Shown here: positions 1 to 11,003 of the stretch, piece by piece
Layout of the letters: each line of letters opens with the position of its first letter
Numbering within the stretch: position 1 is the first letter of the stretch
Assembly (NCBI RefSeq): GCF_003032475.1
Contig: NZ_CP028369.1
Location: forward strand, 2,914,001-2,978,000
DNA: 64,000 nucleotides
Direction of reading: 5' to 3'
DNA from: Streptomyces sp. P3
GTDB lineage: Bacteria > Actinomycetota > Actinomycetes > Streptomycetales > Streptomycetaceae
Translations under genes and position numbers: made by a program
Notes under the pieces: generated by a model
What the model was told of the DNA's origin: nothing
The model's database searches: none
Seen by the model: the letters and a program-made list of their open reading frames with translations, nothing else

Positions 1-23
1 ACGAACGATGGGGTGGGGATGGC

Positions 24-854
24 ATGGCCGAGCACCGGCAGTCCAGGAAGCGCAGATACATCACGTGGGGCGTCGCCGGCGCGGCCGTCCTCGCGGGGGC
101 CGGGATAGCGGCTCAGACCTCGATGGCGGCCACCGTCTGGCCCGCCCAGAAGACGTACACCGGGCGCGCCTTCGACGCCTGCACCGCGCCTTCGCTTGCC
201 GCGATGAAGGCGTGGAAGACCGACGGTTACTACGGGGGCGCCGCCGTCTACATCGGCGGCAAGAACCGCGGTTGCGCGCAGCCCAACCTGACCGCGTCCT
301 GGGTGAAGTCGGTCAACACGCTCGGCTGGAAGCTCATCCCCCTCTACGTGGGCGCGCAACCGCCGTGCCAGACCGGCTCCAGCCCCGAGAAGATCACCGC
401 CTCCACGGCCACCTCCCTGGGCGCGACCGACGCGGCGGACGCCGTCACCAAGGCGTCCGCTCTCGGCATGAAGGCGGGCAGCCCGGTCTACCTCGACATG
501 GAGGCGTACGACATCACGAACAAGTCGTGCAACGACGCCGTGCTGGCCTACGTCCGCTCCTTCAGCAAGACGCTGCGCGCCAAGACGTACCGGGCCGGCT
601 ACTACGGGTTCAGCAGCTCCAGCGCCAAGGCGATCGCCACCGCGACGAACAAGACGGACCTGCCGGGCAACCTCTGGTACGCGCTGTGGGACAAGAAGGA
701 CACCACGACCACGGACTGGCCGTGGGGCGCCACCCAGTTCACCGGCCACAGCCGCGGCCACCAGTACCTGGTCAACAGCAAGGAGACCCGCGGCGGTTAC
801 ACGATCACCGTGGACCGCGACTCCTGGGACGCGCCGGTCGCCCTGGTCGGCTGA
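24..854 (+). CDS. Secreted DUF1906 (glycoside-hydrolase-like) protein
   Basis: The 276-residue product opens with a basic stretch containing a twin arginine (RKRRYITW), followed by a hydrophobic segment and an Ala-rich cleavage region near residue 36, so it is exported, possibly by Tat. The rest fits the DUF1906 family, a TIM-barrel domain related to GH25 lysozymes: it begins with a conserved stretch (GRAFDACTAPS), has a strand ending in LIPLYVGAQ and an acidic strand VYLDMEAYD that sits where GH25-like enzymes carry their catalytic acids. A likely role is binding or cleaving cell-wall glycan outside the membrane, but many family members are uncharacterised. A purine-rich stretch precedes the ATG. 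Only 23 nt of upstream sequence are visible, so the promoter cannot be judged. Confidence 0.8.
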   Translation: MAEHRQSRKRRYITWGVAGAAVLAGAGIAAQTSMAATVWPAQKTYTGRAFDACTAPSLAAMKAWKTDGYYGGAAVYIGGKNRGCAQPNLTASWVKSVNTLGWKLIPLYVGAQPPCQTGSSPEKITASTATSLGATDAADAVTKASALGMKAGSPVYLDMEAYDITNKSCNDAVLAYVRSFSKTLRAKTYRAGYYGFSSSSAKAIATATNKTDLPGNLWYALWDKKDTTTTDWPWGATQFTGHSRGHQYLVNSKETRGGYTITVDRDSWDAPVALVG

Positions 855-1034
855 GAGCGTCCCGGACCCGCCCGGCCGACCGTTCGCACCGACGAGCGGG
901 CGCGGACGGGCGCGGCGGTGCCGGAAGTCCTGGTGAATCGTTGGTCGAATGGGTTGGCCGCAGCCGCGCCACTGCCTAACATCGATCACCGCAAGACCTT
1001 GTGCACCGCCGCACAATCTCCTCGGGAGGCTTCC

Positions 1035-1679
1035 TTGCACCGCCGTCGTCGCACCGCGCTCCTGCTGTCCGCCGCGATCGCGGCGGCCCCTCTCCTCACC
1101 GCCTGCGGCAACGACGCGCATCCGGGCGCGGCGGCCGTCGTGGGCGGTCAGCGGATCACCGTCGCGCAGCTGGAGAGCCGGGTGGACGAGGTGCGCGCCG
1201 CGCAGCGCGCGGCCGTCACCGACGACACCCAGTACGCGCAGGCCGTCGGTCAGACCGGCGGGCTCGCCCGGGACACCCTGCACGGCATGGTCCTCGACCG
1301 GGTGCTGCACCGCGCCGCCGAGGACGCGGGCATCACGGTCACCCCCCGCGAGGTCCAGGAGATGCGGACCGGCCTGGAACAGCAGGCGGGCGGTGCGAAG
1401 GGCCTGGAGACGGCGTGGCTGCAGCAGTACGGCATCCCGGCGCAGCGCCTCGACGAGAACCTCCGCCTCCAGCTGGAGGCCCAGAAACTCGCCGCCCAGC
1501 TCGGCACGAACACCAGCCAGCCCGCCTTCTGGAACGCCCTGTCCAAGGCGTCCACGTCCCTCGGCGTCGACCTCAACCCGCGCTACGGCAGCTGGGACGA
1601 GCAGAAGGTCGCCCGCGTCGACGCGAAGACCCCGTGGGTGCGGGAGGTCACGGCGACCGGGACCAAGCAGACGACATGA
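1035..1679 (+). CDS. SurA N-terminal-domain lipoprotein
   Basis: I start this gene at a TTG because GGGAGG lies 5 nt upstream and because this start puts a perfect lipoprotein signal at the N terminus: a run of arginines, a hydrophobic core, then the lipobox LTAC. Longer in-frame starts would bury that signal. The 214-residue product continues with AAVVGGQRITVAQLESRV, typical of the SurA-type parvulin chaperone N-terminal domain, followed by helical sequence, and has no obvious PPIase domain. It should be an outer-face membrane-anchored folding factor. In Streptomyces a lipoprotein of this type commonly precedes mazG. Confidence 0.82.
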   Translation: MHRRRRTALLLSAAIAAAPLLTACGNDAHPGAAAVVGGQRITVAQLESRVDEVRAAQRAAVTDDTQYAQAVGQTGGLARDTLHGMVLDRVLHRAAEDAGITVTPREVQEMRTGLEQQAGGAKGLETAWLQQYGIPAQRLDENLRLQLEAQKLAAQLGTNTSQPAFWNALSKASTSLGVDLNPRYGSWDEQKVARVDAKTPWVREVTATGTKQTT

Positions 1680-1831
1680 CCTGCTTTCGACGTGCCCCCG
1701 CGCCATCCATGTGACGTTGTGCGATCGACGTGAGGTGCGGCCGACGCACCCACGGCCGACGTGACCATGTGATCGTGTGACCGGCGGGCCTGCCCTGTGG
1801 ACGACTCCTGGGGTCGCCGGCGGACGTGGGT

Positions 1832-1837
1832 TACGTT
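1832..1837 (+). promoter_or_regulatory. Probable leaderless -10 element of mazG
   Basis: TACGTT lies exactly 6 nt before the GTG of mazG and no Shine-Dalgarno sequence is present, so transcription probably begins at the start codon. A convincing -35 was not found. Confidence 0.45.
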
Positions 1838-1843
1838 CGGGGT

Positions 1844-2881
1844 GTGAACGCAATCAGCTCCGCCGATGCCGACGTCGCAGTCCCCGCCCCGGGTCGCGTC
1901 GTCCTGCTCACCACCAGCCACCGCGTCGCCCCCGGTCTGCTCTCCTGGCCCGCCTGGCAGGCCCTGCGCGCGGCGGACCGGGTGCTGTGCGCGGACGGCG
2001 CGCACCCGCAGCTGCCCTATCTGCGGGACGCGGGCATAGCCGTCGAGGAGACCTCCCCGACCGCCGAGGAACTGGTCGCCGCCTGCGCCGGCGGCCGCAC
2101 CGCGGTGGTGGTGGCGACCGGCGATGGCGAGCCGGCCCTCACGGACGGTCTGGCCCGGCTGGCGGGCTCCGGCCGGGTGTCGATGCCGGAGCTGGAGCTC
2201 CTTCCCGCCTCCTACGACCTCCCCGGCGCCCGCCTGCTCGACCTCGTCCAGGTCATGGACCGCATCCGCGACGAGTGCCCGTGGTCCTCGCAGCAGACCC
2301 ACCAGGGCCTGGCGAAGTACGCGATGGAGGAGGCGTACGAGCTGGTCGAGGCGATCGAGGACGGCGACCGCGACGAACTCCGCGAGGAGCTGGGCGACGT
2401 CCTGCTGCAGGTGGTCTTCCACGCCCGTATCGCCGAGGAGGACGAGGAGTCCCCGTTCTCCGTCGACGACGTCGCGGGCACGATCGTCGCCAAACTCGTC
2501 CACCGCCACCCCCATGTCTTCGGCGACGCCACCGCCACCACACCGGAGGAGGTCAAGGAGCACTGGCTGCGCACGAAGGCGGTCGAGAAGCGCCGGGCTT
2601 CGGTGACCGACGGCGTTCCGCTCCACCAGCCCTCGCTGGCTCTCGCGGCGAAGCTGACCGCGCGGGCCCGGACGGCGGGGCTGGACGTACCGCTGCCGAC
2701 CGCCGAGGGCGTCGGCTACGAACTGCTCGCCCTCGCCGCCAGGGCCGAGTCGGAGGGAGTGGACCCGGAGGCGGCGCTGCGGGCGGCGGCCCGGGCCTAC
2801 CGGGACGCGATCAGGGTCACCGAAGGCCTCCCCGACCGCCCGTCCCCGTCCCCGTCCGCGTCCTCGGGCGGGGGAGAGTGA
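1844..2881 (+). CDS. mazG: Nucleoside triphosphate pyrophosphohydrolase MazG
   Basis: The C-terminal two thirds is a MazG all-alpha NTP pyrophosphohydrolase domain that removes pyrophosphate from (often aberrant) NTPs. From about residue 130 it reads LLDLVQVMDRIRDECPWSSQ, then YAMEEAYELVEAIE and ELREELGDVLLQVVFHA; these acidic helices form the EExxE...ExxD magnesium site. The first 120 residues (VVLLTTSHRVAPGLLSWP) look like a degenerate tetrapyrrole-methylase-type domain, as seen fused to MazG elsewhere. I prefer the GTG at 1844 over the GTG at 1826 because a -10 element sits 6 nt before it. The tail is low-complexity Pro/Ser. The product is 345 residues. Confidence 0.88.
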   Translation: MNAISSADADVAVPAPGRVVLLTTSHRVAPGLLSWPAWQALRAADRVLCADGAHPQLPYLRDAGIAVEETSPTAEELVAACAGGRTAVVVATGDGEPALTDGLARLAGSGRVSMPELELLPASYDLPGARLLDLVQVMDRIRDECPWSSQQTHQGLAKYAMEEAYELVEAIEDGDRDELREELGDVLLQVVFHARIAEEDEESPFSVDDVAGTIVAKLVHRHPHVFGDATATTPEEVKEHWLRTKAVEKRRASVTDGVPLHQPSLALAAKLTARARTAGLDVPLPTAEGVGYELLALAARAESEGVDPEAALRAAARAYRDAIRVTEGLPDRPSPSPSASSGGGE

Positions 2882-2903
2882 CCGTACACCTCAGGAAGCC
2901 CGC

Positions 2904-2909
2904 TACCGT
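2904..2909 (+). promoter_or_regulatory. Probable leaderless -10 element of the P450 gene
   Basis: TACCGT ends 6 nt before the GTG start of the P450 gene. The 34-nt gap after mazG contains no good ribosome binding site, so a leaderless transcript is likely. Confidence 0.4.
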
Positions 2910-2915
2910 CGGGGA

Positions 2916-4268
2916 GTGACCGACCCGACCCACCCGACCCACCCGGCCGAGCAGACTGACCCGGCCCACTCGTCCCGGCAGCCGTCGGCCGACGTGCCGC
3001 CCGCGCCTTTGCTCTTCACCTGGGAGTTCGCCACCGACCCCTACCCGGCCTACGCCTGGCTGCGGGAGCACGCCCCGGTGCACCGGACCGCGTTGCCGAG
3101 CGGGGTCGAGGCCTGGCTGGTCACCCGGTACGCCGACGCCAAGCAGGCTCTCGCCGACCCCCGGCTGTCCAAGAACCCCGCACATCATGACGAACCCGCC
3201 CACGCCAGGGGCAGGACCGGCATCCCCGGGGAGCGCAAGGCCGAGCTGATGACGCATCTGCTCAACATCGACCCGCCGGACCACACCCGGCTGAGGCGGC
3301 TCGTGAGCAAGGCCTTCACCCCGCGTCGCGTCGCCGAGTTCGCGCCGCGCGTGCAGGAGTTGACGGACCGGCTGATCGACCGGTTCGCCGCCGAGGGCCG
3401 GGCCGACCTCATCCACGACTTCGCCTTCCCCCTCCCCATCTACGCCATCTGCGACCTGCTGGGCGTTCCCGAGGAGGACCAGGACGACTTCCGCGACTGG
3501 GCCGGGATGATGATCCGGCACGGCGGGGGCCCCAGGGGAGGCGTCGCCCGGTCGGTCAAGAAGATGCGCGGCTACCTGCTGGAGCTCATCCACCGCAAAC
3601 GCGCCGCACTCCCCGCCGAACCCGCCCCGGGCGAGGACCTCATCTCCGGTCTGATCCGCGCCTTTGACCACGGGGAACACCTCACGGAGAACGAGGCCGC
3701 CGCCATGGCCTTCATCCTGCTGTTCGCCGGCTTCGAGACGACCGTGAACCTCATCGGGAACGGCATGTACGCCCTCCTGACCCATTCCGCCCAGCGCGAG
3801 GCCCTGCAGCGGTCCCTCACGGAGGACGGCGGCGACCACGCCCTGCTCGCCACCGGCGTCGAGGAACTGCTCCGCTACGACGGGCCCGTCGAACTCGCCA
3901 CCTGGCGGTTCGCGACCGAGCCGGTCGTCATCGGCGGCCAGGACATCGCGCCCGGCGATCCCGTCCTCGTCGTGCTGGCCGCCGCCGACCGCGATCCGGC
4001 CCGCTTCACCGACCCCGACACCCTCGACCTCGCCCGCCGTGACAACCAGCACCTCGGCTACGGCCACGGCATCCACTACTGCCTGGGCGCCCCGCTGGCC
4101 CGGCTTGAGGGCCAGACCGCGCTGGCCACTCTGCTCACCCGGCTTCCCGACCTTCGACTGGCGGTGGAACCAGCCGAGTTGAGGTGGCGCGGCGGCCTCA
4201 TCATGCGCGGCCTGCGCACGCTGCCGGTCGAGTTCGCCCCGGTGTCCGGCCCGCGCTCCGGCGTCTGA
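2916..4268 (+). CDS. Cytochrome P450 (CYP107-like)
   Basis: This 450-residue soluble P450 shows all diagnostic motifs: the I-helix oxygen-binding AGFETT, the K-helix ExxR in EELLRYDGPV, and the haem-ligand loop YGHGIHYCLGAPLAR with the axial cysteine. The haem loop has Tyr where most P450s have Phe. It would oxidise an unknown small molecule with electrons from ferredoxins encoded elsewhere; no ferredoxin is adjacent. Its position between mazG and rpfC is where I recall S. coelicolor CYP107U1 (SCO3099), reported to be needed for sporulation, so orthology is likely but not tested. The Pro/Thr/His-rich first 25 residues are probably disordered. Confidence 0.93.
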   Translation: MTDPTHPTHPAEQTDPAHSSRQPSADVPPAPLLFTWEFATDPYPAYAWLREHAPVHRTALPSGVEAWLVTRYADAKQALADPRLSKNPAHHDEPAHARGRTGIPGERKAELMTHLLNIDPPDHTRLRRLVSKAFTPRRVAEFAPRVQELTDRLIDRFAAEGRADLIHDFAFPLPIYAICDLLGVPEEDQDDFRDWAGMMIRHGGGPRGGVARSVKKMRGYLLELIHRKRAALPAEPAPGEDLISGLIRAFDHGEHLTENEAAAMAFILLFAGFETTVNLIGNGMYALLTHSAQREALQRSLTEDGGDHALLATGVEELLRYDGPVELATWRFATEPVVIGGQDIAPGDPVLVVLAAADRDPARFTDPDTLDLARRDNQHLGYGHGIHYCLGAPLARLEGQTALATLLTRLPDLRLAVEPAELRWRGGLIMRGLRTLPVEFAPVSGPRSGV

Positions 4269-4383
4269 CGGTTCCGTCACAGCGGTGCGGGTCTGACCGG
4301 ACGTCAGCGGATTGTGACCATGTGGCGAAGCAAAGGTGACCGATCCTCAAGTCTGTGATCTTCACGTGATCTGCGCGGCATTA

Positions 4384-4415
4384 ACTTGTGACAAGTGATC
4401 GTCTGCCGATACGTT
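4384..4415 (+). promoter_or_regulatory. rpfC promoter with a palindrome over the -35
   Basis: A -35-like TTGTGA (4386-4391) and -10 TACGTT (4410-4415) are 18 nt apart. The 13-bp palindrome ACTTGTGACAAGT (4384-4396, centred on a G) covers the -35, a position suited to a repressor or other regulator. Confidence 0.45.
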
Positions 4416-4483
4416 CACTCGTCAGCGCGACGCGTCAGCTCACTCGCCCGCGCCGGCACTGCTGTCCAGAGAAAGGCCCTCGC

Positions 4484-5518
4484 ATGCTCTCCGGGAACGG
4501 TCGTCACCGTCGCCCCCGCCAGGCCCCCGCGCTGCTCGTCGCGGCCGGGGTGACCGGCTCCGCCATCGCCATCCCGCTGTTCGCCGCCTCCGGCGCGAGC
4601 GCCGCGGACGGCACGGTGTGGGACAAGGTGGCGCAGTGCGAGACCGGGGGCTCGTGGAGTGCCGACGGAGTCGGCGGCGAGTCCGGCGGCCTGAGCCTCA
4701 CCCAGCAGGACTGGAACGCCTACGGCGGACTCGACTACGCGGCGAGCCCCGACCTGGCCAGCCGCAACCAGCAGATCGCCGTGGCGCAGAAGGTGCTCGC
4801 GGCCAAGGGCGTAGGCGCGTGGGGCACGTGCGGGCTGACCTCCGGGCTCACCAAGGAGAACGGCGCGCTGGCCGTGGACACCGGAGTGGCGGGCGATTCG
4901 TCGGAATCATCCGGCTCCTCGGGTTTGTCCGACCTGTCCAGGGGGTTGTCGGGTTCGTCGGGCTCGTCGAGCTCCTCGGATTCCGGCGGCTCGACCGGCT
5001 CCGGCGACTCCAGCGGTTCGACCGGGTCGTCCGACTCGCCTGACTCGTCCGGTGATTCCACGAGTTCACCCTCGGCGTCACCTTCGTCCCCTTCGTCACC
5101 ATCGGCCGTCACGGGCGACTCCGACGGCGCCGGCCGTCAGGGAGGCCCGCGGGCGGCCGACGGCTCGCCCACGGGGACACCGGAAGCGGTCAACCCGGAC
5201 AAGTCGGGCCAGGAGGCGGGTTCCTGGAACCTCGTCGACACCGGTTCCCTCGGCTCCGGCCGCCATCGCGGCACCACGGCCGACGAGCCGGCGGCCAAGG
5301 GTGCCGACATCGAGGCGGGCGGTGCGTCCACCGCCTCCGCGGGCCGGCACGCCGCGGCCACCTATGTGGTCCAGGAGGGCGACTCCCTCGCCTCCATCGC
5401 CGACTCCCTTGGCCTCCACGGCGGATGGCGTGCCCTCTACGCCGAGAACAAGGACGTCATCGGCGCCGATCCGAGCGACATCGCTCCCGGTCAGACCCTC
5501 GACACAGGGGTCCAATAG
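4484..5518 (+). CDS. rpfC: Resuscitation-promoting factor with LysM domain
   Basis: The 344-residue secreted muralytic enzyme has a Sec signal ending near ASGASA. It is followed by an Rpf lysozyme-like domain (WDKVAQCETGGSW, the Glu being the expected catalytic acid; ending in GVGAWGTCG), a roughly 130-residue Ser/Gly/Asp-rich linker, and a C-terminal LysM (TYVVQEGDSLASIADSLGL). Such proteins cleave peptidoglycan during germination and growth. I use the ATG at 4484 because AGAGAAAGG precedes it; the longer frame lacks a signal at its N terminus. From memory it corresponds to S. coelicolor rpfC (SCO3098). It lacks the riboswitch seen before its neighbour rpfA. The linker's repetitive TCG/TCC codons create misleading antisense frames. 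Confidence 0.9.
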   Translation: MLSGNGRHRRPRQAPALLVAAGVTGSAIAIPLFAASGASAADGTVWDKVAQCETGGSWSADGVGGESGGLSLTQQDWNAYGGLDYAASPDLASRNQQIAVAQKVLAAKGVGAWGTCGLTSGLTKENGALAVDTGVAGDSSESSGSSGLSDLSRGLSGSSGSSSSSDSGGSTGSGDSSGSTGSSDSPDSSGDSTSSPSASPSSPSSPSAVTGDSDGAGRQGGPRAADGSPTGTPEAVNPDKSGQEAGSWNLVDTGSLGSGRHRGTTADEPAAKGADIEAGGASTASAGRHAAATYVVQEGDSLASIADSLGLHGGWRALYAENKDVIGADPSDIAPGQTLDTGVQ

Positions 5519-5620
5519 GGCGCAAAGCCCAAGAAAATCAGCGGGAGTTCACGTCACACTTCGCGGTGAATGTCCGCTTTGGTGAAAGTGTGGGATGAGT
5601 CTCAGAAGCCCTGATCGTCT

Positions 5621-5650
5621 TTGAAATTCCGCGGATCGCGTGTCTACGGT
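5621..5650 (+). promoter_or_regulatory. Promoter of the rpfA leader
   Basis: TTGAAA (5621-5626) and TACGGT (5645-5650) are separated by 18 nt, placing a start near 5657, directly in front of the riboswitch aptamer and about 250 nt upstream of rpfA. Confidence 0.55.
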
Positions 5651-5656
5651 CGTGAC

Positions 5657-5840
5657 CGCTCGGCAACCCGAGCCCCGGCCGTCGCAACGCCGAATCCTGC
5701 CAGCGGCTGCCCGGGAACAGTCGTCGCGTCAAGCGCCGTAGGCAGGAGCGGGGGACCCAAGGTAAGTGCCGAACCGGGAAGTCACCGGAGCGGCTTGGGG
5801 TGAAGCCACACCTCCACGGAGCGGAAGTCTCCGGCGGAGG
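5657..5840 (+). promoter_or_regulatory. ydaO-type (c-di-AMP) riboswitch of rpfA
   Basis: The leader carries the hallmark ydaO/yuaA elements in order. A hairpin GCTCGG/CCGAGC (5658-5673) comes first, then GCCGAATCCTGCC (5689-5701) whose CCTGCC pairs with GGCAGG at 5741-5746. The purine-rich GAGCGGGGGACCCAAGGTAA (5746-5765) follows, and finally TTGGGGTGAAGCC (5795-5807). Known biology: this class senses c-di-AMP, and the S. coelicolor rpfA leader has been described as one. A CCTCC/GGAGG hairpin (5811-5840) follows and is a candidate expression platform, since ligand-bound ydaO elements usually terminate transcription. It links wall hydrolase synthesis to the c-di-AMP pool. Confidence 0.85.
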
Positions 5841-5909
5841 AGTGGCCGGGCAACTCACACGGCCCGAACCCGACAGCTCACCTCGCAGGCGTCGGTGAGG
5901 GGATCCACC

Positions 5910-8466
<2,557 letters not shown>

Positions 8467-8584
8467 GCGCGGCAACGGCTGACCCCACCCGGGGTAAGGC
8501 CTAGCCAGTCGCACGAACGTCCCCGTACTCGGTCCCGTACCGTGTGCGGGGACGTACGCACGTGGGAGACGGGAGGCGCAGCAC

Positions 8585-9061
8585 ATGGCCGTGAAGGACC
8601 GGGACCGTTTCTCCACCGCGACCAGGATCAAGCTGCTCGGCGAGCAGACCGCGGCCCGTGTCTACCGTTCGCAGACCAAGCGCCAGGCCCGCCGCTCCCG
8701 CCTCACCGGCCGCGCGGCCCTGCTGGCGCTCGTCCTGTGCACGCTGATCGTGGCCCTGGCCTACCCGATGCGCCAGTACGTGTCCCAGCGCGCCGAGATC
8801 GCCGACCTGGAGCGCGAGAAGCAGCAGGCCGCCGAGCGCGTCGAGCAGCTGCGCGACCTCAAGGCGCGCTGGCAGGACGACGCGTACGCCGAGCAGCAGA
8901 TCCGGCTGCGGCTGCACTACGTACTGCCGGGGGAGACCGGCTTCGTCGTCGTCGACCCGGACGCCGCGAGGCGCTCGCGCGCCGACCTCGGTGGGGCCGA
9001 CCGCCCCTGGTACTCCAACGTCTGGGACGGGGTCGACAAGTCCGACGCCTCCGACCACTGA
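8585..9061 (+). CDS. divIC: Septum formation initiator DivIC/FtsB-like protein
   Basis: The 158-residue bitopic membrane protein has a basic cytoplasmic N terminus, one transmembrane helix (about residues 42-62, AALLALVLCTLIVALAYPM), then an extracellular coiled coil (IADLEREKQQAAERVEQLRD). It ends in a FtsB/DivIC-like globular tail (QIRLRLHYVLPGETGFVVV). Such proteins join FtsL and FtsQ/DivIB at the division site. The location directly after eno is the classical actinobacterial arrangement. A purine-rich GGGAGACGGGAGG precedes the ATG. The two following genes are closely spaced and probably cotranscribed. Confidence 0.92.
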   Translation: MAVKDRDRFSTATRIKLLGEQTAARVYRSQTKRQARRSRLTGRAALLALVLCTLIVALAYPMRQYVSQRAEIADLEREKQQAAERVEQLRDLKARWQDDAYAEQQIRLRLHYVLPGETGFVVVDPDAARRSRADLGGADRPWYSNVWDGVDKSDASDH

Positions 9062-9086
9062 CCGACCGACCGATGGAAAGACAGGC

Positions 9087-9626
9087 ATGCAGACGCCCCC
9101 GCCGACCACTCCGCGCACCGAGCCCACCGACGCGGACGTCGAGGCCTTCAAGCAGCAGCTCGGACGCCCGCCGCGCGGCCTGCGCGCGATCGCGCACCGC
9201 TGCCCGTGCGGTCATCCGGACGTCGTCGAGACGGCCCCCCGCCTGCCCGACGGCACCCCCTTCCCGACGCTGTACTACCTGACGTGCCCGAAGGCCAACT
9301 CGGCGATCGGCACGCTGGAGGCGAACGGCGTGATGAAGGAGATGACGGAGCGGCTGCAGTCCGACCCCGAGCTCGCCGCGGCCTACCGGGCCGCCCACGA
9401 GGACTACGTCCGGCGGCGGGACGAGATCGAGGAGCTGCGGAACTTCCCCAGCGCGGGCGGCATGCCGGACCGGGTGAAGTGCCTGCACGTCCTGGTGGCC
9501 CACTCGCTGGCCGCGGGCCCGGGCGTGAACCCGCTCGGTGACGAGGCGCTGGAGATGCTCCCCGAGTGGTGGCGCAAGGGCGCCTGCGTGATCCTTTCCC
9601 AGCCGGTCGAGGGGGAGGCCCCGTGA
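9087..9626 (+). CDS. DUF501 protein
   Basis: The 179-residue product belongs to the DUF501 family, which in actinobacteria sits between divIC and ppx. Visible landmarks are FKQQLGRPPRGLRAIAHR, the cysteine motif CPCGHPDVV, TLYYLTCPKANSAIGTLE and the C-terminal RVKCLHVLVAHSLAAGPGVN. Cys and His residues in these stretches could bind a metal, but no activity is established. No signal peptide or membrane helix is seen. The ATG has GGAAAG upstream, and its stop overlaps the next start as GTGA, implying translational coupling with the phosphatase. Confidence 0.88.
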   Translation: MQTPPPTTPRTEPTDADVEAFKQQLGRPPRGLRAIAHRCPCGHPDVVETAPRLPDGTPFPTLYYLTCPKANSAIGTLEANGVMKEMTERLQSDPELAAAYRAAHEDYVRRRDEIEELRNFPSAGGMPDRVKCLHVLVAHSLAAGPGVNPLGDEALEMLPEWWRKGACVILSQPVEGEAP

Positions 9627-10564
9627 CCCGGGTGGCCGCCGTCGACTGCGGTACGAACTCCATCCGGCTGCTCGTCGCCGACGCGGACCCGGAAACCGGC
9701 GAACTCGTCGACCTGGACCGCCGAATGACCATCGTCCGGCTCGGCCAGGGCGTCGACCGCACCGGCCGGCTCGCTCCCGAGGCGCTGGAGCGGACGTTCG
9801 CCGCCTGCCGGGAGTACGCGGCCGCCGTCAAGGAACTCGGCGCGCAGCGGCTGCGGTTCGTGGCCACGTCCGCCTCCCGGGACGCCGAGAACCGGGACGA
9901 GTTCGTGCGCGGGGTGCTGGACATCCTGGGCGTCGAGCCGGAGGTCATCACCGGCGACCAGGAGGCCGAGTTCTCGTTCACCGGTGCCACGAAGGAGCTC
10001 ACCGGCCGCGACGACCTGGCCCGGCCCTACCTGGTGGTGGACATCGGCGGCGGTTCGACGGAGTTCGTCGTCGGCGACGACCGGGTGCGCGCCGCCCGCT
10101 CGGTCGACGTCGGCTGCGTGCGGATGACCGAGCGGCACCTGGTGGTGGACGGGAAGGTCACCGACCCGCCGTCCGAGGAGCAGATCGCGGCGATGCGCGC
10201 CGACATCGAGGCCGCCCTCGACCTCGCCGAGCGGACGGTCCCGCTGCGCGAGGCACGCACCCTGGTCGGCCTGGCCGGCTCGGTCACCACGGTCTCGGCG
10301 ATCGCCCAGAAACTGCCCGCGTACGACTCGGCGGCCATCCACCACTCGCGCGTCTCGCACGACGAGGTCCGCGCGATCACCGGGCGGCTGCTGCGTTCCA
10401 CGCACGCCGAGCGTGCCGCGATCGGCGCGATGCATCCGGGACGGGTGGACGTGATCGGGGCGGGCGCGCTGGTGCTGCTGGCGATCATGGAGCGCACCGG
10501 CGCGCAGGAGGTCGTCGTGAGCGAGCACGACATCCTCGACGGCATCGCCTGGTCGGTCGCGTAG
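9623..10564 (+). CDS. ppx: Ppx/GppA exopolyphosphatase-family phosphatase
   Basis: The 313-residue actin-fold enzyme hydrolyses polyphosphate and/or pppGpp. Motifs are the phosphate-1 loop VAAVDCGTNSIRLLVAD, the phosphate-2 loop VVDIGGGSTEFVVGD, VGLAGSVTTVSAIAQ, and a C-terminal HPGRVDVIGAGALVLLAIME. It contains only the catalytic core; the helical C-terminal extensions of the long E. coli enzymes are absent, as is common in actinobacteria. The GTG start overlaps the DUF501 stop and is preceded by GAGGGGGAGG. Confidence 0.9.
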   Translation: MTRVAAVDCGTNSIRLLVADADPETGELVDLDRRMTIVRLGQGVDRTGRLAPEALERTFAACREYAAAVKELGAQRLRFVATSASRDAENRDEFVRGVLDILGVEPEVITGDQEAEFSFTGATKELTGRDDLARPYLVVDIGGGSTEFVVGDDRVRAARSVDVGCVRMTERHLVVDGKVTDPPSEEQIAAMRADIEAALDLAERTVPLREARTLVGLAGSVTTVSAIAQKLPAYDSAAIHHSRVSHDEVRAITGRLLRSTHAERAAIGAMHPGRVDVIGAGALVLLAIMERTGAQEVVVSEHDILDGIAWSVA

Positions 10565-10680
10565 GGCTCGTCGGGGTCGTCGGGTGCACTCTGCTGAGCA
10601 GGCAGGATGCGCGGATGAGCAGTCCTGGGGGTCCTTCGGGGCCCCTTCGGCGTGGTCTCGCGACACTCCGCCGGGAAAGT

Positions 10681-10698
10681 TCGTGAAGTTCTTCACAA
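10681..10698 (+). promoter_or_regulatory. Rex-type operator upstream of ndh
   Basis: TCGTGAA GTTC TTCACAA matches the Rex consensus (TTGTGAA-N4-TTCACAA) at all but one base. Rex is the NADH/NAD redox repressor of respiratory genes, and ndh is an expected target. It lies about 320 nt before the ndh start in a 452-nt intergenic region in which I see no gene. Confidence 0.7.
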
Positions 10699-11003
10699 GG
10701 AATTTGGCCCTGTCGGAGGGCGATTGTGTCCCGGTTGGCCCTTCCGGGGGTCCGGCCCCCGTATGAACGTGTTCAAAAGAGGCGGACGGGGGCGTCTCGC
10801 GGGTGTCTCGCAAGGCTCGCCGCGGGGCGCTCACAGAGACCTTCCGGAGCCGGAGAGGCAGCTCACGCGGCATTGACAACGCCATGCCCTACACGCTGGT
10901 TCCCGTTCTCCGCCATGAGGTGGATCACGCGAGTCGCGGAGGATAGCACACACCCTCGGGAAGCTTGTGAAGGGGCGCACGAGCGACCCCCCTGAACCAG
11001 GTG

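Noticed and set aside
4735..5112. An acidic minus-strand frame (Asp/Glu/Pro-rich) inside rpfC
   Set aside because: It is the antisense reading of the Ser-rich linker codons of rpfC.
10964..10979. A second Rex site closer to ndh (TTGTGAA followed by GCGCAC)
   Set aside because: Only the left half-site fits; the right half differs at too many positions.
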